From the NCBI GenBank assembly GCA_034509755.1, contig CM067557.1:41598001-41662000 (forward strand): a stretch of 64,000 bases of DNA, read 5' to 3'. This stretch comes from Anisodus tanguticus. Taxonomy: Eukaryota; Streptophyta; Magnoliopsida; Solanales; Solanaceae. The notes beneath the pieces were generated by a model that saw nothing but the letters and a program-made list of their open reading frames with translations, had not been told where the DNA came from and searched no databases. Position numbers and translations under genes: made by a program. Position 1 is the first letter of the stretch. Every line of letters starts with the position of its first letter. Positions 11,849-23,200 of the stretch are shown here, in pieces.

Positions 11849-14835
11849 TCAAGAAGTTGACCCCCATAACTTCTCTAAATCATTACACAAATCTTTTTCT
11901 CTACCTATGACAACAGAAGTATGATCTGCATTAGCAACAATTTTCACCTCAGCATCAGGCACTTTCATCTTTACATTGTTGCTGCATTCCAATGGCACTA
12001 CTTGGTCCCTACTACCTTGTGTAACATTAATTTTCACCTTGGCTTTTTTTAAAATTTCCAAGTATTTATCCATCAACTTTGCTCCCCCACATATCACATT
12101 ATGCATTGTGTGCCAAGCTGAGTGATGAGTGTGCCTAGTCAAGTCAATTGCCATAAAATGTAGGTTCCTAAAATCAAAGAGAAAGAACCGGATAGTAAGT
12201 ATAGTCACGTCAGCAACTCATCGTACAAAATATTTACGTGGCCCCCGAAAACGCATGTAGGCTATCACATTGATGCAACTCATTGTACATAATATTTATG
12301 TGGCCCCGGAAATGCATGTAGGCTATCACATTTTGGTATGTAGGAGTACAAAATTGTCATATAAGTATAGTCATGTCAGTAACTCACTTTACATAATATC
12401 TACGTGGTATCACTTAATTACAAAATCAAGAACTTATTTTCGATCCTAACCTAATACTCGACGTCTTTTACCATGTGGCTTATTATGTGCTTTCTTAAGT
12501 GGGTCGGAAAATGAGTTATTCTTAAGTAGTGCCACGTGGATTATATATTTAAGGTCAATTATTGAAGTGACATCCTACTTGTGTTTCAGAAATGGATCTA
12601 GATTTCTTGCGGTTTTTATTACGTTATGACAAAAAGGTATAGGTGAGTTACTCTTTTCGTTACAAACTTTGTTTTATGACTTTGGTGCAATAATTGGAAG
12701 TTGGATGATTATATGTGAAATTAACCCGAAAGAAGTAAGAAGATACAACAAGTAGATGTAGAAAGTGACATCCCCTTACCTATTCCAAGTGAGCAACTTC
12801 AAAATTCCTTCCCAAATTCTGTGATTTTTGCAGATGATGTAACACACACATCTACCCAAGTGTTCATACCATGACATAAATGATGAACCAAATAACAAAG
12901 GTGGCCATAATCTTTTTGCTGCAAATCTGTTAAGTGCTGTTAAACTAGCATCCTCCTTTGTTGAAGATAAATAAGGCTGAAATTATTTAGTCGCAAAAAG
13001 AATGAAAGACCATTAGCAAGAATAAACAACTTATCAAAGAAAATTGTCACGACTTATTTCACGTACCTTACTGAACTTCGATCATTCTAACACTACTTTT
13101 TTCTATTAAAGTAACCCACTGATATGTTGCTTGGACTCTTCAAAAATGTCGACGGTTGTCTATCGGATCCTTCAAAAATAGTGCATTTATTAAGGATCGG
13201 ATACGAATGTGGTAACATTTTCGAAGAGCCCAACAACATAGACTGACTGTATATAAATTGCTCAAAATACAAATGACATAAAGGTTGGAAATTTCGTGTC
13301 AGGTTAAGACACATCACTCACCATGTGTCAGTGTTTTGCCTCACATCAGAAAATATTTATAAAGAAGATTTCACGGTGTTATAAGTCTGACTACTTGAGC
13401 AATTTACCCATAATTCAATTACTTTAATATGACAAAAGTAATTTTAAATGACGTCCAATGACCTCACGTGAAATTAACACTAATTAGTTGTACTTACTGG
13501 TGCTATCAAGGTGATTGATTTCACTTTGTGAGGATGTATTGCAGCTAATGCTAATGCTACCACACAGCCCATTGAATGTGCAACTATATGAAATGAATTC
13601 AACTCAAATGGATGGATCACTGATCTTTCAATCATTTCCACATGATCTTTAATTGTGTATAAACAATTGTTTGGTTTTGGACTTTTTCCAAATCCCAATA
13701 GATCAACTGCAAATAATTTGTAATTCTGCTTTGCATCTTCAGATAGCTTGGGAAAAATTGTCTCTGTCCAGAATGATGATGATGAGATAAAACCATGTAA
13801 AAATACTACATTTTCTGCTTTCTTGCCTTTGAAATCCTGTAAGTTAGCTGCAAATTTTGTAATTCTAACATTAGTCCTCATGAATATTTGTCCTACACAT
13901 CAATTGGTATAGAAATTTGGGGAAAAGGGGATTGAACAACTTTGCTATTCAGTAAACTTTTGGTCTAATTTTACCCCGACAGTTAGGGGGAAAGTCTCGT
14001 TCTTGCCCTTGATATCTAACGGAGCTCCAACTTCAGGGTAATTTTTAAACATAGTCAAAAGTTGAGCAGTAAATTTAGACTTAGACACAAAGTTCACCAA
14101 TTTCAAGCTGGAGCTCCATTAATGAAAAGGGCAAATATGAGATGATTTACTAATGAAGAAGTATGAATGTATCAAAAATCAAACGGAGAACAATGATTAT
14201 AGTGGTGAGAATTTCAAATGATAGTGCTTAAACAATAGCAAGGATATTGCAATTAGCAAATTAAAATAGCATTATGACTTGTAAAATAAGAAACTTCAAA
14301 CACTTGCATTCAAATGAAATATGAACATAATTCAAATACCTGAGCAGCAAATGAGCATATATTCATGCAAAATTATGCTACAAAACTGTATACACTCACA
14401 TAGTCACGCATATAAGTTAAATCCTCATATATGAAATGTACCTTGTTCTGGTTCTTTAACAACAACATGAAGCTTCAACTCTGCTCCAATATTGCTCATC
14501 CATGAAAAACAATTCTCACAAGCACAATCAGACCACCTCACATTTTCATTCACTTTTCTCCTACTAACGTTTCCGCGAAACCACATTTCCCTAAAAATAT
14601 TTCTCCGTTTATAAAGAGTTGTCGACAATTCACTCTCTTCATTACCGGTGTCTCTTTTGTCTTCTTCAGTTTCTATGGAACAGTAACAAGGTGAGGTTTT
14701 TCCTTCCAATAATTCATCTATCAATCTGAAGAATACGCAAAAAAGAGCATCGAGCAAGTCGAGGAACAAGAACACTAGTGCACTCACTGATGAAATTAGC
14801 CATTTTTGTGACAAATTTGCAGAGATTTTGAGCAT
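11849..14835 (-). CDS. BDG: BODYGUARD-type alpha/beta hydrolase (probable lysophospholipase)
   Basis: Four exons on the minus strand: 14835-14442, 13847-13498, 12976-12780, 12167-11849, totalling 1,260 nt and 419 aa. Proteins of this family act at the epidermal cell wall in cuticle and suberin formation; their exact substrate is unsettled. Seen here: a hydrophobic N-terminal segment (about residues 12-37), the subfamily's Cys-rich RWSDCACENCFSW block near 105, an oxyanion-type FLHGF at 147-151, and a likely triad of Ser223 (VAHSMGC), Asp368 (GSRDQ) and His396 (NADHTS). The length matches Arabidopsis BDG4 as I recall it. For exon 2, the TTTGCAG acceptor ending at 13848 was chosen because it gives the family's linker length; another in-phase AG upstream (GTAG before GACAAATATT, near 13890) would add about 14 residues. 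Intron 2 holds a small MITE and intron 3 a tandem repeat. Confidence 0.92.
12213..12410. repeat. 62 bp tandem repeat in BDG intron 3
   Basis: A unit starting GCAACTCATYGTACA and containing AATATTTAYGTGGCCCC and GCATGTAGGCTATCACAT occurs at 12213-12274 and 12275-12336. A third, partial copy starts near 12381 (GTAACTCACTTTACATAATAT). It lies between BDG exons 3 and 4 and has no coding role. Confidence 0.75.
13125..13238. mobile_element. Short foldback MITE (BDG intron 2)
   Basis: Ends are inverted: TGTTGCTTGGACTCTTC on the left and GAAGAGCCCAACAACA on the right, with an inner inverted pair CGGATCCTTCAAAAATA / TTAAGGATCGGATACG. Almost the whole element folds on itself. A second copy lies in CBR1 intron 1 (20491-20597) and half copies occur near 25525 and 45508. 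Confidence 0.7.
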
Positions 14836-16101
14836 ATTTGGAATTGCAAGTGGATAGATAGGGAGAGTAAGGAATATAAGCCAATTTTACTGTTACGGAA
14901 ATTTTGGACCACGTAAGTAGAATGGTCTGGAGATTGAATATTATTCTCTTTTGTTTATTCTACATTTTTTGTTTATGGACCAACCAATGGATACTGTCCA
15001 AGCAATTTTACGCTCTCAAAGAAGAACACGTCGTTTATAATACTACATTCAATCAAGGGTACTGTCAAATGCGCGAGTTCAACTGTAATTATAGGAATCA
15101 TAATGAGCTGAGTTAATAAACATATGAATTAAAAGCTATTTGAATTAAAATGAATTAGACTAAATGAGCTAGAAAATGGACCTTAACCTAACACATTTAA
15201 TTTATTTGTTTATTCTTGTATAATTTTTTAAATACCTAGTTTTTTTTGTTTGATACAATTTTGCATATTAAGTGATTACATGATTTTCTTAGGTTCAATT
15301 TGAAGGGGTGGTGGTGGTGGTGGCGGTGGCGTGGAAAAAGAAGTGGAATACGGGATAAAATGGGGTTGGAACGGTGAGGCGACATGCCACATGATGTTCA
15401 CTTTAGCAAAATATCATGTCACATGAATTGGTGTTTGCAATGTTGGAGGGTCTTAACGAAGAAGGGATATTTTTGCACCAATTTTATAACATGGGTTTAA
15501 CGATGGGCCAATTTTTGCACGTATGTTAAATCTTTTCACATTGCAAAAGGATATTTTTTTTGGCCTTTTCATTTAGGAATATCTTACTAGGGTGGGCCTG
15601 GATCGCTCACACATCAAAATTAAACCACTTTTTGAGCGGAGTTCATTCAAAGACACTGGTCTTTAATTTTGCCCTTAAATTATAGGTCTTTAATTTTTTT
15701 CCCCTCGACTTAAAAAAGTAACTAAAAATATTTTGAGATTTTAGGTTTGAATTTCTTGCTCAATCAAAAATTTAATTTTTTTTTACAAAGCATAATTTGA
15801 ATTTGCAAGGCAAAGAGTTTGCCTTCAGCTATAAGACTGAACTCTATATTAAGGTAGAGTTTGCAGACAAATTGTGTCTTGCGAAATCTAAACTCTGTCT
15901 TATAATTTTTTTTAATTTTTGATTGAACTGGAGTTCGAACCAAGAATTCAAATATTTTTAAGTAAATGACAAAAATTAAATTTTTCTAATTTAATAGGTA
16001 AAAATTTTAAAAAAATTTAATGTAATGATAAAAAATTAAAGACCATCCCAAAATACAATAGATCCTTTTGGTCTAACTTTGAGTATAACATGCCCAACGA
16101 G
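14836..16101. other. BDG upstream region and MITE-like repeat
   Basis: This should contain the BDG promoter (transcribed leftwards) but no clear core element was identified. A MITE-like repeat lies at about 15658-16045: GGTCTTTAATTTT at the left and AAAAATTAAAGACC at the right are inverted copies. A GGT/GGC triplet run lies at 15306-15332. No gene is visible. Confidence 0.55.
15658..16045. mobile_element. MITE-like inverted-end repeat
   Basis: Terminal GGTCTTTAATTTT and AAAAATTAAAGACC are inverted copies. The interior is AT-rich with phrases such as GGTTTGAATTTCTTGC and AAGGCAAAGAGTTTGCC. A larger relative with the same GGTCTTTA / TTAAAGA edges lies at 25654-26290. Confidence 0.5.
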
Positions 16102-16539
16102 AGTGCACCTAAGAGTAGCCAGTGGGCCGGGCTCGGCGGGCCGGGTCTGGCGGGGTCGGGGTCGGGGCGGGACGGGAGAAGGGGCGGGGTCGGGTCCGGC
16201 GGCTGCTCGCGGGGGTCGGGTCCGGCGGGATCGGAGCAAGTCCGTCCCGATCCCGATCCCGTCGGGTCGGGGCGGGGTCGGGCTCGGGGCGGGATACGGC
16301 GGGTTTTCATTTTTTTTATTTATTTATTTTTAAATAACATATGTATAAAAAAAACTCAATAAACAAAATAAGATAGTGTAATAAAAACATCCCAAGGCTG
16401 TTTTTGTGCCTCTTATATTATTTAATAGACATATGATTTTTTTGTAATACAAATACAATTGTCTAAAATCTAAATTGCAACTTTGTGGTGTTGTCCAAAA
16501 GTTACAAATTACATAATAAAATTACAATTAAAAAAATTA

Positions 16540-18940
16540 CATTCTCAAAAAAACCTGTTCTAATTGCTTGATGATTTCATGTGGTTCTTCGGTTGGAATT
16601 GATATTTGTTGGTCAAATTGATCCACGTCGCTTCCACTACATTCGGTTAAGATTTCGTTGTAGTTTTCATCATCTTCTTCGTTGATCTCCGGTTGACCGC
16701 ACCTTCTCCGCTCCGCTCGTATCCAATCTCTCGAATAATACGCAATTTCCAAGTCGTCTCCGGTTAATGAGTGTCCGTGGTCTCCTATTTGATATCTCGC
16801 TCGCAGAAAAGCGCTTTCGTACGCAGCTTGACGACGCTTGAATGTTCAAAACATCTCGAGCCATCAATGAAAGTGTCGGAAAGGTCTTCTCATTCCCCCT
16901 CCAAAGATTTCAAATAAGTCTTCATGTCCATCTTCATTGATAACTTCTTGATACGGTACAGAACCCCGTAAAACAAAAATATCCAACTCGCTAATTTGGT
17001 TAGTAGTAGAGGTACGACCGCACATTCTATTTCGAGGCTTTCAATACTAGCCGCGTAAACAAGATGTCTTTTGTGAGGTTGTATTGAAGATGAAGAAGAT
17101 GGTATGGAAGTCGGTAAGTTACTAGCATTTTCTTGTTGATAAAATCTATATATATTTTTGCATTGGTGTTCTACGCTAGACAATACTTCTTCTTTAGTTT
17201 GTTCAATAGGTGGTGGGTGATTTAGATTTTTAGGACTTGGAGGTGGTAGTACTTCTATACAATCGTAAATAGTTTCAATTAGTGATTTAGTACCGTCTAT
17301 TTTAATAGTAGGATTTAATACGAACCAATAATATAAATAGAGGGAATAGGAATAAAATATTTTTTTATTTTGAGAAACATTTTTTTAATAATAGTTGCCT
17401 TATAAGCCGGTTTTTCCATATATTCACTAAGTAATAAAAATATTAGAGTTATATAAAATAACATAGTTGAAATAGTAGGATAATATATACCGGAAAATTC
17501 TTTTGTTGCTTGAAAAAATTTCTCTAAAAATACAATAAGTTCGGAGATTTTTTCCCAATCACTATCTAAAATCATATCAAATCGCTTTTTTTTATTATGA
17601 GAGTTAAAAAATAAAGTTATAGGTAATTTATAGTCATAAGCAACAAGTAGTTGCTCGTATAAAGAATGCCACCTAGTAGATACTTCTTGTGGAATTTTTC
17701 TAAAAGGTAGTCCACAATCATGACAAATTTTTTTATATTCTTTTCTACGTTGTACTTTATTACTTTTAAAAATAAAGTTTATAGCAAATTGTATTTTACT
17801 AAGAATGTCTTCAAAAAGTGATAGACCATCCTTTACAATTAAGTTATATATATGGCACGCGCATTTTATATGAAAATGGTCCGGAAAAGATGGAGCTAAA
17901 CTATTTTTTAACATTGTAATTGCGTAATTGTTATTAGAAGCGTTATCTAATGTAATAGTCATAATTTTATCGGTAATTCCGTAATAATCGCACACTTGAT
18001 AAATATTTTCTCGCAATAAAAGTACCAAAGGTGCCTACGTCATCTATATATCTATACGCTAAAATACGTTTTTGCATAGACCATTTATAATCTATCCAAT
18101 GACAAGTTACAAGTTAAATAATCATGGCCGTTAGTACTACGACCTATATCGACGTGATAGATACTTTGCCATTAAAATGATATAATGAAAACGTAAATAT
18201 TGTTGATATTCATGCGCAAATTTAAATACATCTCTCTTAACAGTTGACCTAGGAAAACCGTTAAAAGCAGGATTATATATATCTCTAATGTAATGAATAA
18301 AACCGGGAGATGAAGGAAATGAAAAAGGCAAACCCTCCACAACTAATTTTGATATTGCTTCCCTATCTCTATGTTTGTTGTATTTAGAGCCTACAATTCC
18401 CCCCGTCATAGGGTTAATTTGACCACGTACTTGGTCCCGACGCATCGATGTGAACCTTGTCCCGATGGAGCGGCCGTTTGCGCACCCGATTTTGAAGCCT
18501 GGTATTGGGCATACCTAGCGGATGAGCACTTACTACGTGTCTAATTAAACCCCCGTCCCACCGTGACCTTTTCCGCTTTTAAATTTTAAAACATTTTTAC
18601 AAATTTTACATATGGCTACTTGATTCTCTACGTCCCTATCAAAAAATGTCCATGCATCCGATTTTAATGGTCGTTTTGCTTGACCTCGTCTCATACTAGG
18701 GGGAATAGGAGGTATTTCGGTTGAAGGTGCACTAGTGGGCGTGTTGTCATCAATATTAGTGGGTGTATCGTCTAGATCATCGTCTAAATTAAAGTCTTCT
18801 TGAGTTCCGTAAAATAACTCCTCGTCTAAATCTAATGGTATTGTAGGAAAATGTTGAGTATCAACAAAATCATCCTGTGTAGGAATAAGATGACTAGAAG
18901 AAGTACCCTTGCCCCTCGTTGCCTCTACTAGAAGAAGCAC
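16540..18940 (-). pseudogene. Degenerate hAT transposase
   Basis: Read on the minus strand. The N-terminus (18940-18545) has an acidic Asp/Thr-rich stretch followed by a BED finger (WTFFDRD, CKICKNVLKF). A frameshift at the GGTG of the finger moves the expected LIRHVVSAHPLGMPNTRLQ to another frame (18545-18480). A segment with GLPFSFPSSPGFIHYI follows at 18445-18130, then a long open stretch 18028-17315 with the conserved CACHIYNLIVKDGL and STRWHSLYEQL motifs. The dimerisation end (EPHKRH-like through SLTGDDLEIAYYSRDW) is broken into three frames between 17183 and 16540. The family cuts and pastes DNA at TIRs; this copy is a fossil. Confidence 0.88.
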
Positions 18941-19388
18941 CCTTACCCTTACCCTTAAACATACCTTTTAATCCTTCCATTTTAATTATGATAATAAATA
19001 AATAAATAAATAATTAAAGACAATAAAATTAAGTGATCTAAACTAAATAAACAAGACAATAATAATTTAATGAAGGAACGAATGTACCAAACGCCGACGT
19101 AACGTCGACGTGTAATCGAGAGGTTGAAAATTGAAACTTTGCTCGATGGAAGATCCTCAAGCTAGTTGCCAACTTCACTACCAATTCCCAAATGAATAAA
19201 TAAAATTGAATATTTAGCAAACAATGTAGACTTGTAGAGAGATATATTGAGAAATTAGAGAGATTGTAGGAAGATTTGTGAGAAAGATGAAGAGAAAATG
19301 AGTTATTTATAGTTGAAAAATTGGGTTAAAGTGTAAATATAATAACTTATGGGTTAAAAATAAATATTAAGGGGTAGGGGGTTGGGAG

Positions 19389-19404
19389 AGGGGGGGGGGG
19401 GGGG
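19389..19404. repeat. Poly(G) homopolymer
   Basis: About 16 consecutive G, adjacent to the G-rich subterminal array of the hAT element. The length may be an assembly estimate. Confidence 0.7.
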
Positions 19405-19682
19405 CTAAAATGGCCGTTGGTCAACGGCCATAATCTAAAATGGCCGTTGGTGCAACGGCCATTTTTGCAAAGGGGCGGGGTCGGGGTCGGGGCGGGGTCG
19501 GGTCTCGCGGGCTGGGGGCGGGCTCGGGTCTCGCGGGACGAGACATCGTCCCGTCCCGAGTTCGAGTCCCGCCCCCGTAATTTTTTTTTTTTTTTTTTTT
19601 TTTGACGGGATCGGGGCGGGACCGGGGCGGGCTCGGGTCGGGGTCAGGCTGTCCCGGCCCACTGGCCAGCCCTAAGTGCACC

Positions 19683-20212
19683 TGACTGCTCTTTATTGAT
19701 CTAACCTATGATGTTTTATTTCTAATATTTTTCCTTTCAATTACAGCAATATTTTTATGACTATTTGACCAAACACCATCTCACACTAAATCAAGATTGA
19801 TCTTTTCTGGTAAGCAATTCTATCCATTTTTCTCACAAATTGATTCAAACCCCTTTAATTTTTTCAAAATGGGGTTCTTTTCTTTGAATTTTAAATATCA
19901 TTTGAGCAGTGATTGTTGTGAAATTTATAGTTAGTCAATAGAGTTGTTGTAAAAGAGCAATAGGGTTTATTGGTAGTTTACATTCACTGTATCGGAAAGA
20001 CTACCCCACAAAGTTAGTCTGCTCACATCCTACCCTCCCCGAACCCAGTGTGTGGGATACACTGTGTATGTTGTTGTTGTTACATCCACTGATTTAAAAT
20101 CTTGGATCCTCCTCTTAATTTGAGATTCAAAGATTAGTATTTGGGAAGAGAACTAATTGAAGCTTATGTTTTTTTCTACTATTTGTGTAAAGATCAGATT
20201 TTTATTTTAGAA
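19683..20212 (+). promoter_or_regulatory. CBR1 upstream region with probable leader intron
   Basis: A CTTTTCTG|GTAAGC donor at 19809/19810 and a TTTATTTTAG|AAATGG acceptor at 20210/20211 bracket a probable 401 bp 5' UTR intron, with the acceptor two bases before the CBR1 ATG. A TS-type SINE 3' end (about 19985-20081, TTG-tailed) lies within it. The hAT element ends only about 100 bp upstream of the leader exon. No convincing TATA box was assigned. Confidence 0.55.
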
Positions 20213-23200
20213 ATGGCGTTCTTGGAAAGACCTGATGCTCAATTGATTGTTGGGGTTTCTGTTGCTGTTGTTGCTGTTGGTGCTACTGCCTATATTTACT
20301 TCTCTTCCAAGAAGTCAAAAGGTCTGATTTAACTTAGTTGCCCGCTTATTACAGCATAACATAAGAAAAACTGTTGATTACACCTATGCATGCTTATTAT
20401 TTAGGAGAAACAGGTAGAGATGGTTTTAAATTAGTGGTCGCTGAGCTACTATGTCATGGCAATAGTTGTGGACTTAAGTGTGTGTGTGTGTGCTCAGGCT
20501 TTTCAAAATGCCGTAGGGTGCGTGTTGGATCCTCCAAAAGTAGTGATTTTTTAAGGATCCGACCCTGGTACGACTGCATTTTTAGAGAGTCCGAGCATCA
20601 TAGATGCAGAGGTGGATCTAGGATTTCTATAATATGAGTGCATTACTAAAGAAAGGAGAAGAAAGAAAGTATTAAGTGGGAATCGATCTCTGTTCCTTTG
20701 GGTAAATAACTCAGCATTAAACCAAGTGCACCATGAGTATAGGGGCCAACATATAATATTAGATCAATTCTAAGAAATATGTACATAAAATACATAATTT
20801 GGTGAAGATACCATGGTTCACGTGCACCATAATTATAGGGTAAATCCGCCCATGCATAGGTGTATAGGAATTATCAGTTATACATGTATAGTTAAAGAGG
20901 AATGCAGTGTTTATATATATCCACAGTAGTTAAAGCGTACACTATCCTCTCCAGACCCCTTTTTGTGGGATTTCACAGGGTATGTTGTTGTTGTTGTAAT
21001 CAAGGTAAAATGTTCAAATGTTGTAGAGATAAGGGTGTTGTGTGATTTTATCTTATTTTAAAGAGGTCAAGAGATGTTCTTATAGCCTGTTTGGTCAAAC
21101 TTCTAAAATCAGAAACTACTTTTCAAAAAAATACTTCTGGTGAGAAAACCGTTTGTGTTTTGTTAATCAATGTGAAAAATATTTTAAGCAGCAACTAGTG
21201 TTTGGCAAAACTTCTAAAATCAACTTTGAAAGTGTTGTTTTCAAAAGTGTTTTTCAGGAAAGTATTTTTGGTGAGAAGCAGTTTGTGCTTGGCTAATCAA
21301 TGTGTATAACACTTTTAAACAACAATTAGTGTTTGACCAAGCCTTTAAAAAGTGTTTCTAAGTGCATTTTCTCAAAAAGTTCTTTTAAAAAAATAGTTTT
21401 GGGGAGAAGCTATTTTTTTTCATTTTCTCAAAACAACTTCTACTTCTCTTCAAAAACACTTTTTCTTCTCCTAAAAGTTTGGCCAAACACTTAAACTTTG
21501 AAGAAAAAGCCTTTTAAAAAAAAACTTTTAGCTTTGGAGAAGCTTTGGCCAAACAGGCTAACGGGGCACAAAGTTTAAGAACTAATGGAAGACTTTTGAA
21601 ACTTGTGGTCTAAAACAAATCATATAAGTTTGTGTGCTAGAAATCATTTCATTTAGGATAAAAAGGTAAATTTAAAGTTGAATTGTTACTTAATATAGAA
21701 AGGTGTCATTTTTTTGGAACTGACTAAAAAGGAAAGAGTAGCATATAAATTGGGACGGAGGGAGTATTAGTTTATTTCCTGTAGCCACTAACAAACTGTG
21801 CCTGGTTCTATTGGCTATGTTTTTTATCTCGGTTATACTGACTGATTGTGTCATGTTATCTTAACAGTGTGTTTAAATCCTGAAGAATTCAAGGGATTTA
21901 AGCTTGTTAAGCGCACACAACTTAGCCATAATGTGGCAAAGTTCAGATTTGAACTTCCAGCACCCACTTCTGTATTGGGCCTACCCATTGGACAACACAT
22001 TAGTTGCAGGTTTGGTTTATTGAACTATTCTCACATGCCAGTAATTTCTGCTACTGATAGTTAAAAAAACATTTGGTTTCTTACTTCATGCTCAATCAAA
22101 CAGGGGCAAAGATAGTCAAGGTGAAGAGGTTGTTAAACCGTACACGCCAACTACTTTGGACTCCGACGTTGGATATTTTGAATTAGTTATAAAGGTAAAA
22201 CTTAGGTAGTATTGTTATTTTTGTTCTTGCCTTTTTCTATCTCATATTGGTGATTTTGATGGTTTGTATTTTATGAATGAATGCACAGATGTATCCCCAA
22301 GGAAGGATGTCACATCACTTCCGGGAGATGCGTGTGGGTGATTATATGGATGTGAAGGGACCGAAGGTAGATTTCTTGTTGTTTGTGAGATAATTCTGCA
22401 CTTTTACTTATTGGTCATCTCCTCTTTCTTTTTTTTTCTTTCAGAACAGTACCTTTGTTTCTTTATTTTGTTTCCCTTCTTCAACAATTTCAAAGTTTGT
22501 TAAATCTTTAAATTAATATCCGAATGACTTAGAATGCGGGTTAAGCTTAATGGGCTGAACCGGTCCGGTCCTCCCCAACCCCTGTCCGGTTCAAGTGGGC
22601 CGCTCCGGGCCACTATCGGTTCAGTTTTGGGCCAGCTAGTCCCGTTAGACAGGCATAATTTAGACGCAGGAGAAATCCGACATTGTTAAATTTCAGTTGG
22701 CATTGGATTCTGGATGCTTCCAGTAAAAAGCTTTATCTCTTAAGTACTCATGTATCAATGTCCTTTCATTAATAGGGCCGCTTTAAGTACCAGCCTGGCC
22801 AAGTTAGAGCTTTTGGAATGCTTGCAGGAGGCTCTGGCATTACCCCAATGTTCCAGGTCTGTTTTCATTCTGCTTTACTAAAATAACTTGTGTTTCATTT
22901 TTTGTGATCAGAGGTTGTTGTGGTCCGAAAAATTTCGAGTTTGATGTGGGTATATACTTCTTTCTGTTTCTACCCAGGTTGCTAGAGCTATTCTTGAAAA
23001 TCCTAATGACACGACGAAGGTGCACCTGATATATGCTAATGTTACTTCTGAAGATATTCTTCTGAAGGTACATATTTATGTCTTTTCTGTCATTCAATTG
23101 AAGTTCATACATTTAACTTGAAATGTTTGAACTAATTTTATCTGCAATTGAACTGTATTGAATAGTAGGCTTATTGCTTATCTCAGTTATTGATATACTA

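Larger units (their letters stand above)
16110..19674 (-). mobile_element. hAT DNA transposon, 3,565 bp, decayed transposase
   Basis: An exact 8 bp target duplication AGTGCACC flanks the element (16102-16109 and 19675-19682). The terminal 22 bp match in inverted orientation at 18 of 22 positions, sharing the core GCCAGTGGGCCGGG. The minus strand carries pieces of an Ac-like transposase in order: a BED zinc finger (about 18760-18545), an N-terminal hAT segment (18445-18130), the catalytic core with ITLDNASNN and a VSTRWHS box (18028-17315), and the C-terminal dimerisation region (about 17183-16540). These lie in different frames, with frameshifts near 18545 and 16800 and stops near 18130, so the copy is not expected to make transposase. 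G-rich subterminal arrays lie at 16115-16305 and 19470-19650. Confidence 0.93.

Noticed and set aside
16036..16362. Overlapping Arg/Gly/Pro-rich reading frames on both strands
   Set aside because: They are translations of the G-rich subterminal array of the hAT element; every frame is open because the repeat lacks A/T, and none resembles a protein family.
19417..19681. Arg/Pro-rich frames at the right end of the hAT element
   Set aside because: Same compositional effect as at the left array; interrupted by a poly(T) run.
20141..20212. N-terminal extension of CBR1
   Set aside because: It depends on a TTG start and crosses a strong TTTATTTTAG acceptor; the ATG at 20213 gives the family-like N-terminus.
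22520..22670. GC-rich island in CBR1 intron 4 as a further hAT-type element
   Set aside because: CCGGTCCGG-type motifs recall the subterminal arrays, but no terminal inverted repeats or target duplication were found.
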